Positions 1-7,290 of a stretch of 14,208 nucleotides of DNA are shown one piece after another. The notes under the pieces are model-generated. The model had not been told where the DNA came from. It saw only the letters and a list, made by a program, of their open reading frames with translations, and searched no databases. How positions within the stretch are numbered: position 1 is the stretch's first letter; every line of letters starts with the position of its first letter. The DNA is from JAQGMO01 sp050954505 (GTDB lineage Bacteria; Pseudomonadota; Gammaproteobacteria; Burkholderiales; Burkholderiaceae_D): positions 1 to 14,208 of the forward strand of contig JBPBPY010000169.1 of the NCBI GenBank assembly GCA_050954505.1. Reading direction: 5' to 3'. Both the position numbers and the translations under genes were made by a program.

Positions 1-65
1 TCAAGACCGGCGCCAAGTACCGCGAGGCGCTGGAGCGCCTGACCGGCCACGGCTTGCAGGACTGA
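1..65 (+). CDS. purC: 3' end of probable SAICAR synthetase (PurC), truncated by window edge
   Basis: An open frame enters from the left edge and stops with TGA at 63-65. The last 21 residues include KYREALERLTG, which resembles the C-terminal helix of phosphoribosylaminoimidazole-succinocarboxamide synthase (PurC: CAIR + aspartate + ATP to SAICAR). Only a short tail is visible, so the call rests mainly on context. purE starts 13 bases downstream, and purC-purE-purK is a common order in Burkholderiales. No catalytic residues are in view. Confidence 0.6.
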   Translation, partial: KTGAKYREALERLTGHGLQD

Positions 66-78
66 GCAGGCGCACAGC

Positions 79-636
79 ATGAGTGACGACAAGAGGTTAG
101 CAGTACAAGCGGCCGGCACTGCGGCCGATCAATCCGCACAAACTGCACACTGCGCCCCCAAGGTCGGCGTGGTGATGGGCTCGTCTTCCGACTGGGAAGT
201 GATGTCGAATGCGGTGGCGATCCTGAAGGAATTCGGCGTGCCGCATGAAGCCAGCGTGGTTTCCGCGCACCGCATGCCGGACCAGATGTTTGCCTACGCC
301 GAAGCGGCGCGCGGGCGTGGCCTTTGCGCCATCATTGCCGGCGCCGGCGGTGCGGCGCATTTGCCGGGCATGATCGCGGCCAAGACCATTGTGCCGGTGC
401 TGGGCGTGCCGGTGCCATCGAAATACCTGCGCGGCGAAGATTCGCTGCTGTCGATCGTGCAGATGCCCAAAGGCATACCGGTGTCGACCTTTGCCATCGG
501 CGAGGCCGGTGCGGCCAATGCCGCGCTGGCTGCAGTGGCCATCCTGGCGCTCACTGATGCCGCCCTGGCTGAAAAGCTTGAAGCCTTCCGCCTGCGGCAA
601 ACTGCCGTGGCGCTTGCCATGACACTGCCATCATGA
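79..636 (+). CDS. purE: N5-carboxyaminoimidazole ribonucleotide mutase (PurE, class I)
   Basis: PurE converts N5-CAIR, made by PurK, to CAIR in de novo purine synthesis in the cytoplasm. The 185-residue product carries the class I signature: GSSSDW at about 34-39 (phosphate binding), SAHRMP at 62-67 with the catalytic histidine, AGAGGAAHLPGM at about 87-98, and SLLSIVQMPKGIPV at about 122-135. The conserved fold begins near residue 28, so there is an N-terminal extension of about 27 residues rich in Ala, Gln and Thr that is not part of the usual domain. The start at 79 has only a weak AGG-type ribosome site. The last four bases (ATGA, 633-636) overlap the purK start, so the two are probably translationally coupled. 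Confidence 0.96.
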   Translation: MSDDKRLAVQAAGTAADQSAQTAHCAPKVGVVMGSSSDWEVMSNAVAILKEFGVPHEASVVSAHRMPDQMFAYAEAARGRGLCAIIAGAGGAAHLPGMIAAKTIVPVLGVPVPSKYLRGEDSLLSIVQMPKGIPVSTFAIGEAGAANAALAAVAILALTDAALAEKLEAFRLRQTAVALAMTLPS

Positions 637-1910
637 GCGGCGAACTGATTGCCCCGGCAGGTGCCACCGTGCTGCCTTCGGCCAAGCCGGCTGTCTGGCT
701 TGGCGTCATGGGTGGCGGCCAGCTTGGGCGCATGTTCGTCCACGCCGCCCAAGCCATGGGTTACAAGGTGGCGGTGCTCGAACCCGCTGCAGATTGCCCT
801 GCCGGCCAGCCGGCAGACCGCTTGATCAACGCCGGCTACAACGATGGCGCGGCCCTGGCCGAACTCGCTGCCCTGTGCGGCGCCGTGACCACCGAATTCG
901 AAAACGTGCCGGCCCAGAGCCTGGCCTTGCTGGCCAGCGGCACCGGCATCAATGGCAGCCTCGACACCGGCCACGCCATCAATGTGGCGCCAACATCGGC
1001 CAATGTATCGATCGCCCAGGACCGGGCAGCGGAAAAACGCTTTTTTGCCGGCTGTGCTGCAGCCTCCGGCGTCATGCCCGCGCCCTACCATGTGATCGAG
1101 ACCGATGCCGGCATCGATGCCGTGCCGCAGACGCTGTTTCCCGGCATTTTGAAAACCATCCGCATGGGTTACGACGGCAAGGGCCAGGCACGGGTAGCCG
1201 GCCACGCCGCCTTGCGCCATGCATTTGCCGAACTCAAGGGCGTGCCCTGCGTGCTGGAAAAAATGCTGCCGCTGGCCTTCGAGATTTCGGTACTGGCCGC
1301 ACGCGGTGCCGATGGCCAGTCGGTGGTGTATCCGCTGGCGCAAAACGTCCACCGCGACGGCATCCTGTTTACCACCACGGTGCCGGCGCCCTCCGTCGAT
1401 GAGGCATGTGCTGCCAAGGCGCAGACGGCGGCGCTGGAAATCATCAACCGGCTCGACTATGTAGGCGTGCTGTGCATTGAATTTTTCGTGCTCGGCGATG
1501 GTTCGCTGGTGGTCAATGAAATGGCGCCGCGCCCGCACAACAGCGGCCACTACACCATGGATGCCTGCATCACCAGCCAGTTCGGCCAGCAAGTGCGTGC
1601 CATGGCTGGCTTGCCATTGGGTGAAGTGCGCCAGCATTCGCCGGCGGTCATGCTCAACATTTTGGGCGACTGCTGGTACCCGGCCAGCAGCGCTGGTATG
1701 GCCAATGCCGCTGCCGGCGATGAAGACCGCCGTGAGCCGGCCTGGGACCGCATACTGGCCTTGCCAGGCGCGAACCTGCACCTGTACGGCAAGGACGATG
1801 CGCGGCGTGGCCGCAAGATGGGCCATGTGACCTTCGTTGCGCCGACACTGCAGCAGGCGCAGGCCAGCCTCGAAGCGGCCTGCGTCATCCTCGGCATCGA
1901 CGCGCCCTGA
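633..1910 (+). CDS. purK: N5-carboxyaminoimidazole ribonucleotide synthase (PurK)
   Basis: PurK is an ATP-grasp ligase that makes N5-CAIR from AIR, bicarbonate and ATP and feeds PurE. The 425-residue protein has the N-terminal GGGQLGRM loop (about 27-34), TTEFENVP (about 86-93), the ATP-grasp segment MGYDGKGQ, FEISVLAAR, and the C-terminal metal and substrate motif NEMAPRPHNSGHYTMDA. It is slightly longer than the usual 355-400 residues, because of an N-terminal leader of about 20 residues and a loop near residues 359-372. The start codon lies inside the purE stop region (ATGA), so no separate ribosome site is needed. sua5 follows after 37 bases. Confidence 0.96.
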   Translation: MSGELIAPAGATVLPSAKPAVWLGVMGGGQLGRMFVHAAQAMGYKVAVLEPAADCPAGQPADRLINAGYNDGAALAELAALCGAVTTEFENVPAQSLALLASGTGINGSLDTGHAINVAPTSANVSIAQDRAAEKRFFAGCAAASGVMPAPYHVIETDAGIDAVPQTLFPGILKTIRMGYDGKGQARVAGHAALRHAFAELKGVPCVLEKMLPLAFEISVLAARGADGQSVVYPLAQNVHRDGILFTTTVPAPSVDEACAAKAQTAALEIINRLDYVGVLCIEFFVLGDGSLVVNEMAPRPHNSGHYTMDACITSQFGQQVRAMAGLPLGEVRQHSPAVMLNILGDCWYPASSAGMANAAAGDEDRREPAWDRILALPGANLHLYGKDDARRGRKMGHVTFVAPTLQQAQASLEAACVILGIDAP

Positions 1911-1947
1911 ACCGGTTGGTGCATAACGCCAGCGACGAAAGATCATC

Positions 1948-3024
1948 ATGAATCCGGAACGAAGCACGACCTCGTCGAATGACGAACATGCCAGCGCAGA
2001 ACAGGTCGTCGCCGCTGCACGTTTGCTGGAACAGGGGCAGCTGGTGGCGTTTCCCACCGAGACCGTGTATGGCCTGGGCGCCGATGCCGAGAACCCGGCA
2101 GCGCTGGCGGCCATCTATGCGGCCAAGGGCCGGCCGTCAAACCATCCGGTGATCGTTCATCTCGCGCCCGAGGCCGACATCGGCTACTGGGCCGCGCAGG
2201 TGCCTGATCAAGCGCGGCGCCTGATCGAATGTTTCTGGCCCGGTCCGCTGACGCTGATCCTGCAGCGCGCGCCTCATGTGGCCACGGCCTTGACCGGCGG
2301 GCAGGACAGTGTCGGCCTGCGTTGTCCCTCGCACCCGGTGGCGCAAGCGCTGCTGCGTGAATTTCGCCAGGGGCGCGGCGGTATCGCCGGCCCTTCGGCA
2401 AACAAATTCGGCCATGTCAGTCCCACCACGGCGCGCCATGTGATCGATGAATTCGGTTCGCCCCCGGCCGGGCCGCTGGGCGCCATTCTCGAAGGTGGCC
2501 AGAGCATGGTCGGCATCGAGTCGACCATCATCGACCTGAGCCGCCTGGACGACTTTGGTCCGGCGCTGCTGCGCCCAGGCCATATCGGCATTGCCGCCAT
2601 TGAAGACGTGCTGGGCCGGCCGCTGCGGCTGCCCGACGCTGCCGCACCGCGCGTTTCCGGTTCGCTCGACGCCCACTATGCGCCGCGCACCCCGCTGGCC
2701 CTGCTGCCTGGCGAAGAAATCGATGCCGTGCTGGAACGCCTGCACAGCTTGAAAAAGCGCGTGGCGATGATCCACCATTCGTGGCTGCCATTGGGCATGA
2801 ACATGCCCGAAGCCAGCCAGGCAATTGCCGACGATGCCGACGGTTTTGCGTTTGGCTTGTATGCTGCACTACGCGCCATGGACCGGGCCGGCGTCGATGT
2901 GATCATCCTGGAAGCACCGCCGCGCGACAGCGCCTGGCAAGGCATCAACGACCGCCTGCGCCGCGCCGCCCATGACTCTGCCGGCGCGATGGAGCGCATG
3001 ACGCGCCAGGAATCTGCGCGGTAG
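1948..3024 (+). CDS. sua5: L-threonylcarbamoyladenylate synthase, two-domain Sua5 type
   Basis: Sua5/TsaC condenses threonine, bicarbonate and ATP to threonylcarbamoyl-AMP, the donor for the t6A37 modification of ANN-decoding tRNAs. The 358-residue product has the YrdC-type domain at about 18-215: FPTETVYGLGADA (35-47), KGRPSNHPVIVHL (60-72), FWPGPLTLIL (96-105), GLRCPSHP (123-130), GPSANKFG (148-155), GIESTIID (189-196). A linker with SGSLDAHYAPRTP (237-249) leads into the C-terminal Sua5 domain. The extra domain separates it from the short TsaC of E. coli, which is about 190 residues. It sits 37 bases after purK on the same strand and probably shares its transcript. The ribosome site is weak (GAAAGA before ATG). 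Confidence 0.95.
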   Translation: MNPERSTTSSNDEHASAEQVVAAARLLEQGQLVAFPTETVYGLGADAENPAALAAIYAAKGRPSNHPVIVHLAPEADIGYWAAQVPDQARRLIECFWPGPLTLILQRAPHVATALTGGQDSVGLRCPSHPVAQALLREFRQGRGGIAGPSANKFGHVSPTTARHVIDEFGSPPAGPLGAILEGGQSMVGIESTIIDLSRLDDFGPALLRPGHIGIAAIEDVLGRPLRLPDAAAPRVSGSLDAHYAPRTPLALLPGEEIDAVLERLHSLKKRVAMIHHSWLPLGMNMPEASQAIADDADGFAFGLYAALRAMDRAGVDVIILEAPPRDSAWQGINDRLRRAAHDSAGAMERMTRQESAR

Positions 3025-3046
3025 ACTTCAATGGGAGAAGAACAAG

Positions 3047-3088
3047 GTGAGCAGTACAAGGTGAGCAGTACAAGGCCAGCACTACAAG
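3047..3088. repeat. 14-base tandem repeat, three copies
   Basis: The unit GTGAGCAGTACAAG occurs exactly at 3047-3060 and 3061-3074. A third copy with three substitutions follows at 3075-3088. The repeat starts 22 bases after the sua5 stop codon and is not within a gene. Confidence 0.9.
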
Positions 3089-3380
3089 GCAACGCAGCCA
3101 TGGCCGTTGAGTGACGCTGGCCTTCCCAAGGGGGGCCGCCGAGCACAGGTGGTGGCGCCACGATGCACCGTTTGCCCGAGCCTGGTGCCTTGCAGCCAGG
3201 CAGATTCTCTGGCGCCGTTTCCTGGCAGGCAGCGGTGTCGAAGCAAGAATTCTGGAATATAGTGTGGGGATTGCACCGGGTGCGCGGCCGTTCCTGCACG
3301 GCACCGCAAGGCGGAACAGGTCACTGGCCTCTGCAGCAGGTGTGGCACTGCGGGAATGCATTTTCAGGGTTGCAAGCCGC

Positions 3381-3413
3381 GTGCTTGCATGATGCTTGCA
3401 AGGTGCTTGGAAG
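3381..3413. repeat. 11-base tandem repeat, three copies, just upstream of the SGNH hydrolase gene
   Basis: The units are GTGCTTGCATG (3381-3391), ATGCTTGCAAG (3392-3402) and GTGCTTGGAAG (3403-3413). The shared core is TGCTTG. They lie 31 bases before the hydrolase start codon, inside its likely promoter or leader region. Confidence 0.8.
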
Positions 3414-3444
3414 GTATGACTCGCTGTTTGATTTGAACAGGAAA

Positions 3445-4575
3445 ATGATGAACCCCATTTCTTTCAACCGTTGTCTGCGAATAGTGGCATTCTTGCTGGC
3501 TGGCTCCCTTGCCGGCTGCGGTGGCAAATGGCAAGCCTTGCCGGTGACAAGCAATGTCGTCACCGGCGCCGACAGCAGTGCGGCGGTCAACAGCGTCATC
3601 CTGTTCGGCGACAGTCTCAGCGATGCCGGCACCTACGCCGCGGCAACCGATGGCATCAACGGCAAATTCACCATCAACCCCGCTTCGATCTGGATCGAAC
3701 TGCTGGCCGCCAGCGCCGGGCAAAGCATCAGTCCGAACATCGTCGGCTACGGACCTGACCGCGCATCCTGGCTGATCTGTCCACGTACGGCGTGCACCGA
3801 CTACGCGCAAGGTGGAGCGCGCGTCACGGCGCCCAATGGTGTGGGCAATGAAGATGGCAGCCAGAGCGGGGCGCTGACCCTGCCGGTGGTCACGCAAATT
3901 GCCAACCATCTGTCGGCACACGGCAATCGCTTTGCCGGCAACGACCTGGTGTTTGTCTTTGCAGGCAGTAACGACATCCTTGCCCAGCTGGCCGCTTTTC
4001 AGCAAACTGTCACAAGCAATCCATTGCGGGGCACAGCAGCGGCACGCCTTGCCGCTGAAAATGCCATGACCCAGGCCGCCACTGACCTGGTCAGCTATGT
4101 GCGCAGCCAGCTCATTGCCAATGGCGCAAAGCGGGTTGTGGTGCTCACCTTGCCCACCGCTTCCCAGACACCGCTCGGACAACAGCTGCTCAATGCCGAC
4201 GCGCGCGCCTTGCTCGACGACTTGACCGATACCTTCAACGCTGCGCTGCGCCAAGGCATTGCCGACAACAGCCTCGACATACTGCTGTATGACGCCAACG
4301 CCTGGTTCAAGCTGATTTATCAAAGCCCGGCAAATTATGGCATCGTCAATACAACCGATGCTGCATGCGACATCGCCAAGATTTCGGCCGCCACCAATGG
4401 CGCTGTCAACAATGGCTCATCGCTGTTCTGTACGCGTGACACGCTGGTTGCCGGTGCCCAGCGCGATGACCGCTATGCCTTCGCCGACGTCCTTCATCCA
4501 ACGCCACTGGTTCATCAACTGTTTGCCGATGAGGTAACGGCCGCAGTAAGGGCGCGTGGCTGGATGCCGAATTAA
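3445..4575 (+). CDS. SGNH/GDSL-family esterase or lipase, predicted lipoprotein
   Basis: The 376-residue product (375 if the adjacent ATG at 3448 is used, which is better spaced from AGGA at 3439-3442) begins with a lipoprotein signal: basic start, hydrophobic run, and lipobox LAGC with Cys25. The mature part has the SGNH blocks in order: FGDSLSDAG with Ser57 (54-62), glycine block YAQGGARV (120-127), FAGSNDIL with Asn176 (172-179), and DVLHP with Asp348 and His351 (348-352). This is the complete catalytic set of the GDSL lipase/acylhydrolase family. Substrate cannot be read from sequence; related enzymes are secreted phospholipases, acyltransferases or esterases. The in-frame upstream extension to 3163 is rejected because the signal peptide begins at 3445. 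It is convergent with the small gene at 4646-4939 and is followed by a hairpin. Confidence 0.88.
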   Translation: MMNPISFNRCLRIVAFLLAGSLAGCGGKWQALPVTSNVVTGADSSAAVNSVILFGDSLSDAGTYAAATDGINGKFTINPASIWIELLAASAGQSISPNIVGYGPDRASWLICPRTACTDYAQGGARVTAPNGVGNEDGSQSGALTLPVVTQIANHLSAHGNRFAGNDLVFVFAGSNDILAQLAAFQQTVTSNPLRGTAAARLAAENAMTQAATDLVSYVRSQLIANGAKRVVVLTLPTASQTPLGQQLLNADARALLDDLTDTFNAALRQGIADNSLDILLYDANAWFKLIYQSPANYGIVNTTDAACDIAKISAATNGAVNNGSSLFCTRDTLVAGAQRDDRYAFADVLHPTPLVHQLFADEVTAAVRARGWMPN

Positions 4576-4604
4576 GCCGCCGTCCACGTCAGGATTTAAT
4601 TCGG

Positions 4605-4628
4605 GCAACGGCAGGGTATTGCCGTTGC
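4605..4628. terminator. Hairpin between convergent genes, probable bidirectional terminator
   Basis: A perfect 9-base-pair stem, GCAACGGCA (4605-4613) with TGCCGTTGC (4620-4628), encloses a 6-base loop. It lies 29 bases after the SGNH hydrolase stop and 17 bases after the stop of the opposing small gene. On the plus strand it is followed by a loose T-rich stretch (ATTGTCTTTCC), so intrinsic termination is plausible but the T-tract is weak. Confidence 0.65.
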
Positions 4629-4645
4629 ATTGTCTTTCCTGGTTT

Positions 4646-4939
4646 TCAATGCAGTGAGCCTGTACGCCTGGTGTCGGAAAAAAACTGCTCCGCCATCAAG
4701 CGTTGGGATGTTGCGTCTACTGCAATCGCAGGACTCGGGGAAACGGCACTGTCCCGGTGGCGTTGGGCGTTGGCATCGATCACAACGCCATCATTGCCAG
4801 GTGGCTGGCGCTTGTGCTCATTGGCCGGAATCGTGCCGAGGCGCGCCGCAATGAAATCGAAATCCAGTACCAATCCATCGTGACCGTCAAACCAATCGAA
4901 CGCATTGCGACCCGGATTTCGTTTGCCGCTATTGCTCAT
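4646..4939 (-). CDS. Small hypothetical protein (97 residues)
   Basis: I do not recognise a family. The start ATG (4937-4939, minus strand) is preceded by GGGAGGGG six bases upstream, one of the strongest ribosome sites in the window, and this fixes the start inside a longer open frame that begins at 4984. The protein begins MSNSGKRNPGRNAFDWFDGH and has an acidic, aromatic patch (DGLVLDFDFIAARLG, about 20-34). No signal peptide or membrane segment is visible. It is predicted soluble and hydrophilic. It is convergent with the SGNH hydrolase, with a hairpin between them. The alternative plus-strand frames over this region lack ribosome sites and family resemblance. Confidence 0.5.
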   Translation of the reverse strand: MSNSGKRNPGRNAFDWFDGHDGLVLDFDFIAARLGTIPANEHKRQPPGNDGVVIDANAQRHRDSAVSPSPAIAVDATSQRLMAEQFFSDTRRTGSLH

Positions 4940-5319
4940 GATTTCCCCTCCCGAGATGGTGTTGGCGAAAAAAGCCGCTGTCATTGGAAATGAACGTTAA
5001 ATCAACTGTGTTTTCAGCCAAATAAAAATTAGCCGCCCTTAACAGGAGAATGTTGGTCGACAGTGTGGACTTTTCCTGGCCGAAGCGACGATCGCAGGTC
5101 GGCAAGTAGGCAAGCAGGCAAGGACAACAAGGACAACAAGGACAACAAGCACAGCGTTTTGCAGATGCCTGCGGCATGCAGGCCGTAGTTGATCTTTTGC
5201 TCGGCATTGAAACGGTGTATGGCATTGGAGACGGATGGAGCCAGCAAGTCGTTTGGGTTCCTAAGTATCTTTGTCTTCAACATTGTCTTCGTCATCAATC
5301 GCCTACCGGGAATGTCAAC
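4940..5319. other. 380-base intergenic region, divergent between the small minus-strand gene and the LRR gene
   Basis: This region should hold the promoters for both flanking genes. Its left part (about 4975-5035) is AT-rich for this genome, but I could not identify a convincing -35/-10 pair. The middle (5101-5149) is a cluster of short tandem repeats. Plus-strand bases 5050-5109 encode a 19-codon frame after AGGAG, but the one-base spacing makes translation doubtful. The minus-strand frame spanning 5029-5508 is mostly antisense to the LRR gene. Confidence 0.5.
5101..5149. repeat. Two adjoining short tandem repeats (8-base and 9-base units)
   Basis: GGCAAGTA and GGCAAGCA (5101-5116) are followed by a partial GGCAAG. 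The unit AGGACAACA then occurs three times exactly (5121-5129, 5130-5138, 5139-5147). The array is purine-rich on the plus strand and lies about 170 bases before the LRR start codon. Confidence 0.85.
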
Positions 5320-6159
5320 ATGCAGCCGCAGCGCACCACTCCAGTTCGACAAGCCATGTCGCACGCCAACAATCCTTCGAACTTCATTGTCTATCGTCAG
5401 CCGATCGACCAGGCCGCCAATGCCTGCCTGGAAAAAAACGATGTGGAGGGGCTCGCCGAATTGGTGGCAACGCAGAAACCGCCCAAGTTGCGTATTCGTG
5501 GCTATCACGTCGCGCCATTGGCGCAGTGGCTGTGCCTGTCGCCACCGGTTGCCAGCGTTGCCTTGGTGACCAGCGTGCGAGAATTGAGCAAGATGAACTT
5601 TTCAACGTTGGCGAACGCCATCCAGGAGAGGAATTTTGATTTGAATGATCCGATCAGGTTCCAGAAGATAAGAGAGCAGGCAAAATCAATAGCAAAGACA
5701 AGGCTTGAGGATCGAGATCCCGATGCGCTGCGCGATGCACTAGCTGCCAACCATCGAGGTCCTGACACCATTCGCAACGAAGGTGCGTTCTGCATGGCGT
5801 CGGCACTGCGAAAGAACACCGTCCTGCGGGCGCTGGACTTGAGCGCCAATGATATTGCCGATGCAGGTGCCATGGCATTGCTGCTGGCTTTACAGGAAAA
5901 CCATCATTTGACGAAACTGAAACTGGATCAAAACCCGATCAGTGCCGTTGTCGTCGAAGAGATCAATGCATGCGTGCAACGCAATGCCAAGCTGCCCATC
6001 ATCGAAGCGTATTTAAAAATGGTCATCGCGGCCACTGGCTATCTGCCAACCGATCTGGCGCAGTCCATGGCATTTCACATGGCTGCGCTACCCTGTGACG
6101 CCGATCCGCAAAAAGGCTACTACGGCATGCTTGCCGAGCTTGGACTGGAAAACCATTGA
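5320..6159 (+). CDS. Leucine-rich-repeat (ribonuclease-inhibitor-type) protein of unknown function
   Basis: The 279-residue product has at least two RI-type LRR units near 155-210: a helix (GAFCMASALRKN) followed by LRALDLSANDIADAGAMAL and LTKLKLDQNPIS, the LxxLxLxxN pattern. The N-terminal 150 residues have no family I know. No signal peptide or membrane span is seen. I chose the ATG at 5320 because GGGA lies 8 bases upstream; an in-frame ATG at 5176 lacks a ribosome site and adds an unconvincing 48-residue leader, and ATG 5356 is another option. Codons around residues 113-132 are unusual for this genome (AGG, ATA, AGA, TCA, ATA, ACA, AGG, CTT), suggesting a foreign origin. Bacterial LRR proteins of this kind are sometimes effectors or host-interaction proteins, but nothing here proves that. 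Confidence 0.75.
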   Translation: MQPQRTTPVRQAMSHANNPSNFIVYRQPIDQAANACLEKNDVEGLAELVATQKPPKLRIRGYHVAPLAQWLCLSPPVASVALVTSVRELSKMNFSTLANAIQERNFDLNDPIRFQKIREQAKSIAKTRLEDRDPDALRDALAANHRGPDTIRNEGAFCMASALRKNTVLRALDLSANDIADAGAMALLLALQENHHLTKLKLDQNPISAVVVEEINACVQRNAKLPIIEAYLKMVIAATGYLPTDLAQSMAFHMAALPCDADPQKGYYGMLAELGLENH

Positions 6160-6165
6160 TGGCTT

Positions 6166-6201
6166 GTTTGCTGCGCACCGGGGCGACGGCGCGCAGCAAA
6201 C
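6166..6201. terminator. Long hairpin between convergent genes, probable bidirectional terminator
   Basis: A perfect 11-base-pair stem, GTTTGCTGCGC (6166-6176) with GCGCAGCAAAC (6191-6201), has a 14-base GC-rich loop. It begins 7 bases after the LRR stop codon and ends 33 bases before the stop of the opposing dehydrogenase gene. On the plus strand CTTT runs across its end, a minimal T-tract. The position and perfect stem favour transcription termination. Confidence 0.7.
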
Positions 6202-6234
6202 TTTACCGCCTGGGCGGCGTTGCAGACGCTGACA

Positions 6235-7263
6235 TCAAGCGCCTGCTTCGCCAAATCCTTCCAGCACGATCTTTCCGCATGCCTTGCCGCTTTCCAGCAA
6301 GGCATGCACCTGCTTCAGGTTGGCGGCATTGATCGGCGTGTGTTTTTGCGTCATGGTGCTGCGCAGCCGGCCTTCGTCAAGCAATCGCGAGACTTCGCCC
6401 AGCAGCTTGCCTTGCGCAGCCATGTCCTCGGTCGCCCACATCGAACGCGTGAACATGAATTCCCAATGAATCGATACCGACTTGCGTTTGAAGCGGTTGA
6501 CGTCGAGCGTGGCGGGATCGTCGATGAGGACAAAGCGGCCTTGCGGTGCAATCAACTCGGCAATCTGGTCCAGATGCTGGCCGGTCTGGGTGGTGGAAAA
6601 CACGAACGCCGGTGCGCCCAGGCCGAGTGCTTCGACTTGCGCCGCCAGTGGCTGGCGATGATCGATGACATGATGGGCGCCCATCTGCCTGACCCATTCC
6701 ACCGTTTCCGGGCGCGATGCCGTGGTGATGACGGTCAGGCCGGTCAATGCCCGTGCCAGCTGAATGGCAATCGAACCAACGCCGCCGGCGCCGCCGATGA
6801 TCAGGATGGCATTGGCCGCGCCAGCGACCGGCTGGTCGACACGCAAGCGGTCGAACAACGCTTCCCAGGCGGTGATCGACGTCAGCGGCATGGCCGCCGC
6901 ATTGGCCCAGTTCAGCGTCTTTGGCTTGACGCCGACGATGCGCTCATCAACCAGGTGAAATTGGGCATTGGTGCCGGGCCGGCCCAGCGCGCCGGCGTAG
7001 AACACATCGTCACCAGGCTGGAACAAGGTCACTTCGCTACCCACGGCGCTGACCACGCCGGCTGCATCCCATCCCAGCACTTTCCATTGACCGGCCTCCG
7101 CACCCATGCCTTGCCGCACCTTGGTGTCAACGGGATTGACCGAAATGGCCCGTACATCGATGAGCAGGTCGCGCGGGCCCGGGGTCGGGACGGGCAGTTT
7201 GATATCGACCAGCGCCTCGTCACGGTCGAGAGCGCCAGCCTGTTGGTAACCGATTGCCTGCAT
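6235..7263 (-). CDS. Zinc-binding-alcohol-dehydrogenase-family oxidoreductase (quinone-oxidoreductase-like MDR)
   Basis: The 342-residue protein is a medium-chain dehydrogenase/reductase. It has the N-terminal GroES-like part with PVPTPGPRDLLIDVRAISVNPVDTKVR (25-50), LGWDAAGVVSAVG (63-75) and FQPGDDVFYAG (81-91), then the Rossmann domain with GGAGGVGS (157-164) for NAD(P)H. The GHE-type zinc ligand motif of true alcohol dehydrogenases is absent (GWD instead), so it probably acts as a zinc-free NADPH:quinone reductase or enal reductase; the natural substrate is unknown. The start is set by GGAGA about 6 bases before ATG. It lies downstream of cfa on the same strand, but the 115-base gap contains a separate candidate promoter. 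Confidence 0.92.
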   Translation of the reverse strand: MQAIGYQQAGALDRDEALVDIKLPVPTPGPRDLLIDVRAISVNPVDTKVRQGMGAEAGQWKVLGWDAAGVVSAVGSEVTLFQPGDDVFYAGALGRPGTNAQFHLVDERIVGVKPKTLNWANAAAMPLTSITAWEALFDRLRVDQPVAGAANAILIIGGAGGVGSIAIQLARALTGLTVITTASRPETVEWVRQMGAHHVIDHRQPLAAQVEALGLGAPAFVFSTTQTGQHLDQIAELIAPQGRFVLIDDPATLDVNRFKRKSVSIHWEFMFTRSMWATEDMAAQGKLLGEVSRLLDEGRLRSTMTQKHTPINAANLKQVHALLESGKACGKIVLEGFGEAGA

Positions 7264-7290
7264 GAGATTCTCCGTGAAGTTAAGACCAGC

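Larger units (their letters stand above)
3025..3444. other. 420-base intergenic region upstream of the SGNH hydrolase
   Basis: There is no convincing gene here. Open frames on both strands lack ribosome sites and resemble no family I know. The plus frame running into the hydrolase from 3163 lacks coding character before the lipoprotein signal. The gap holds a 14-base tandem repeat (3047-3088), an 11-base tandem repeat (3381-3413), and a 10-base palindrome GTGGCGCCAC (3152-3161). No clear terminator for the pur-sua5 operon and no strong sigma-70 promoter for the hydrolase could be read by eye. Confidence 0.6.

Noticed and set aside
294..2114. A 606-codon open frame on the minus strand opposite purE and purK.
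   Set aside because: It is antisense to two certain genes in GC-rich DNA, where long shadow frames are common; it resembles no family and has no start signals.
3163..3444. An N-terminal extension of the SGNH hydrolase of 94 codons.
   Set aside because: A lipoprotein signal peptide starts at 3445, and the extension has no ribosome site or coding character and includes the 11-base tandem repeats.
5050..5109. A 19-codon leader-peptide-like frame after AGGAG.
   Set aside because: Spacing of one base between AGGAG and ATG is too short, and no attenuator or related gene follows.
5029..5508. A 159-codon minus-strand frame with a Leu-rich stretch resembling a signal or membrane segment.
   Set aside because: The Leu/Ser run is only the translation of the AGGACAACA tandem repeat, and the rest is antisense to the LRR gene.
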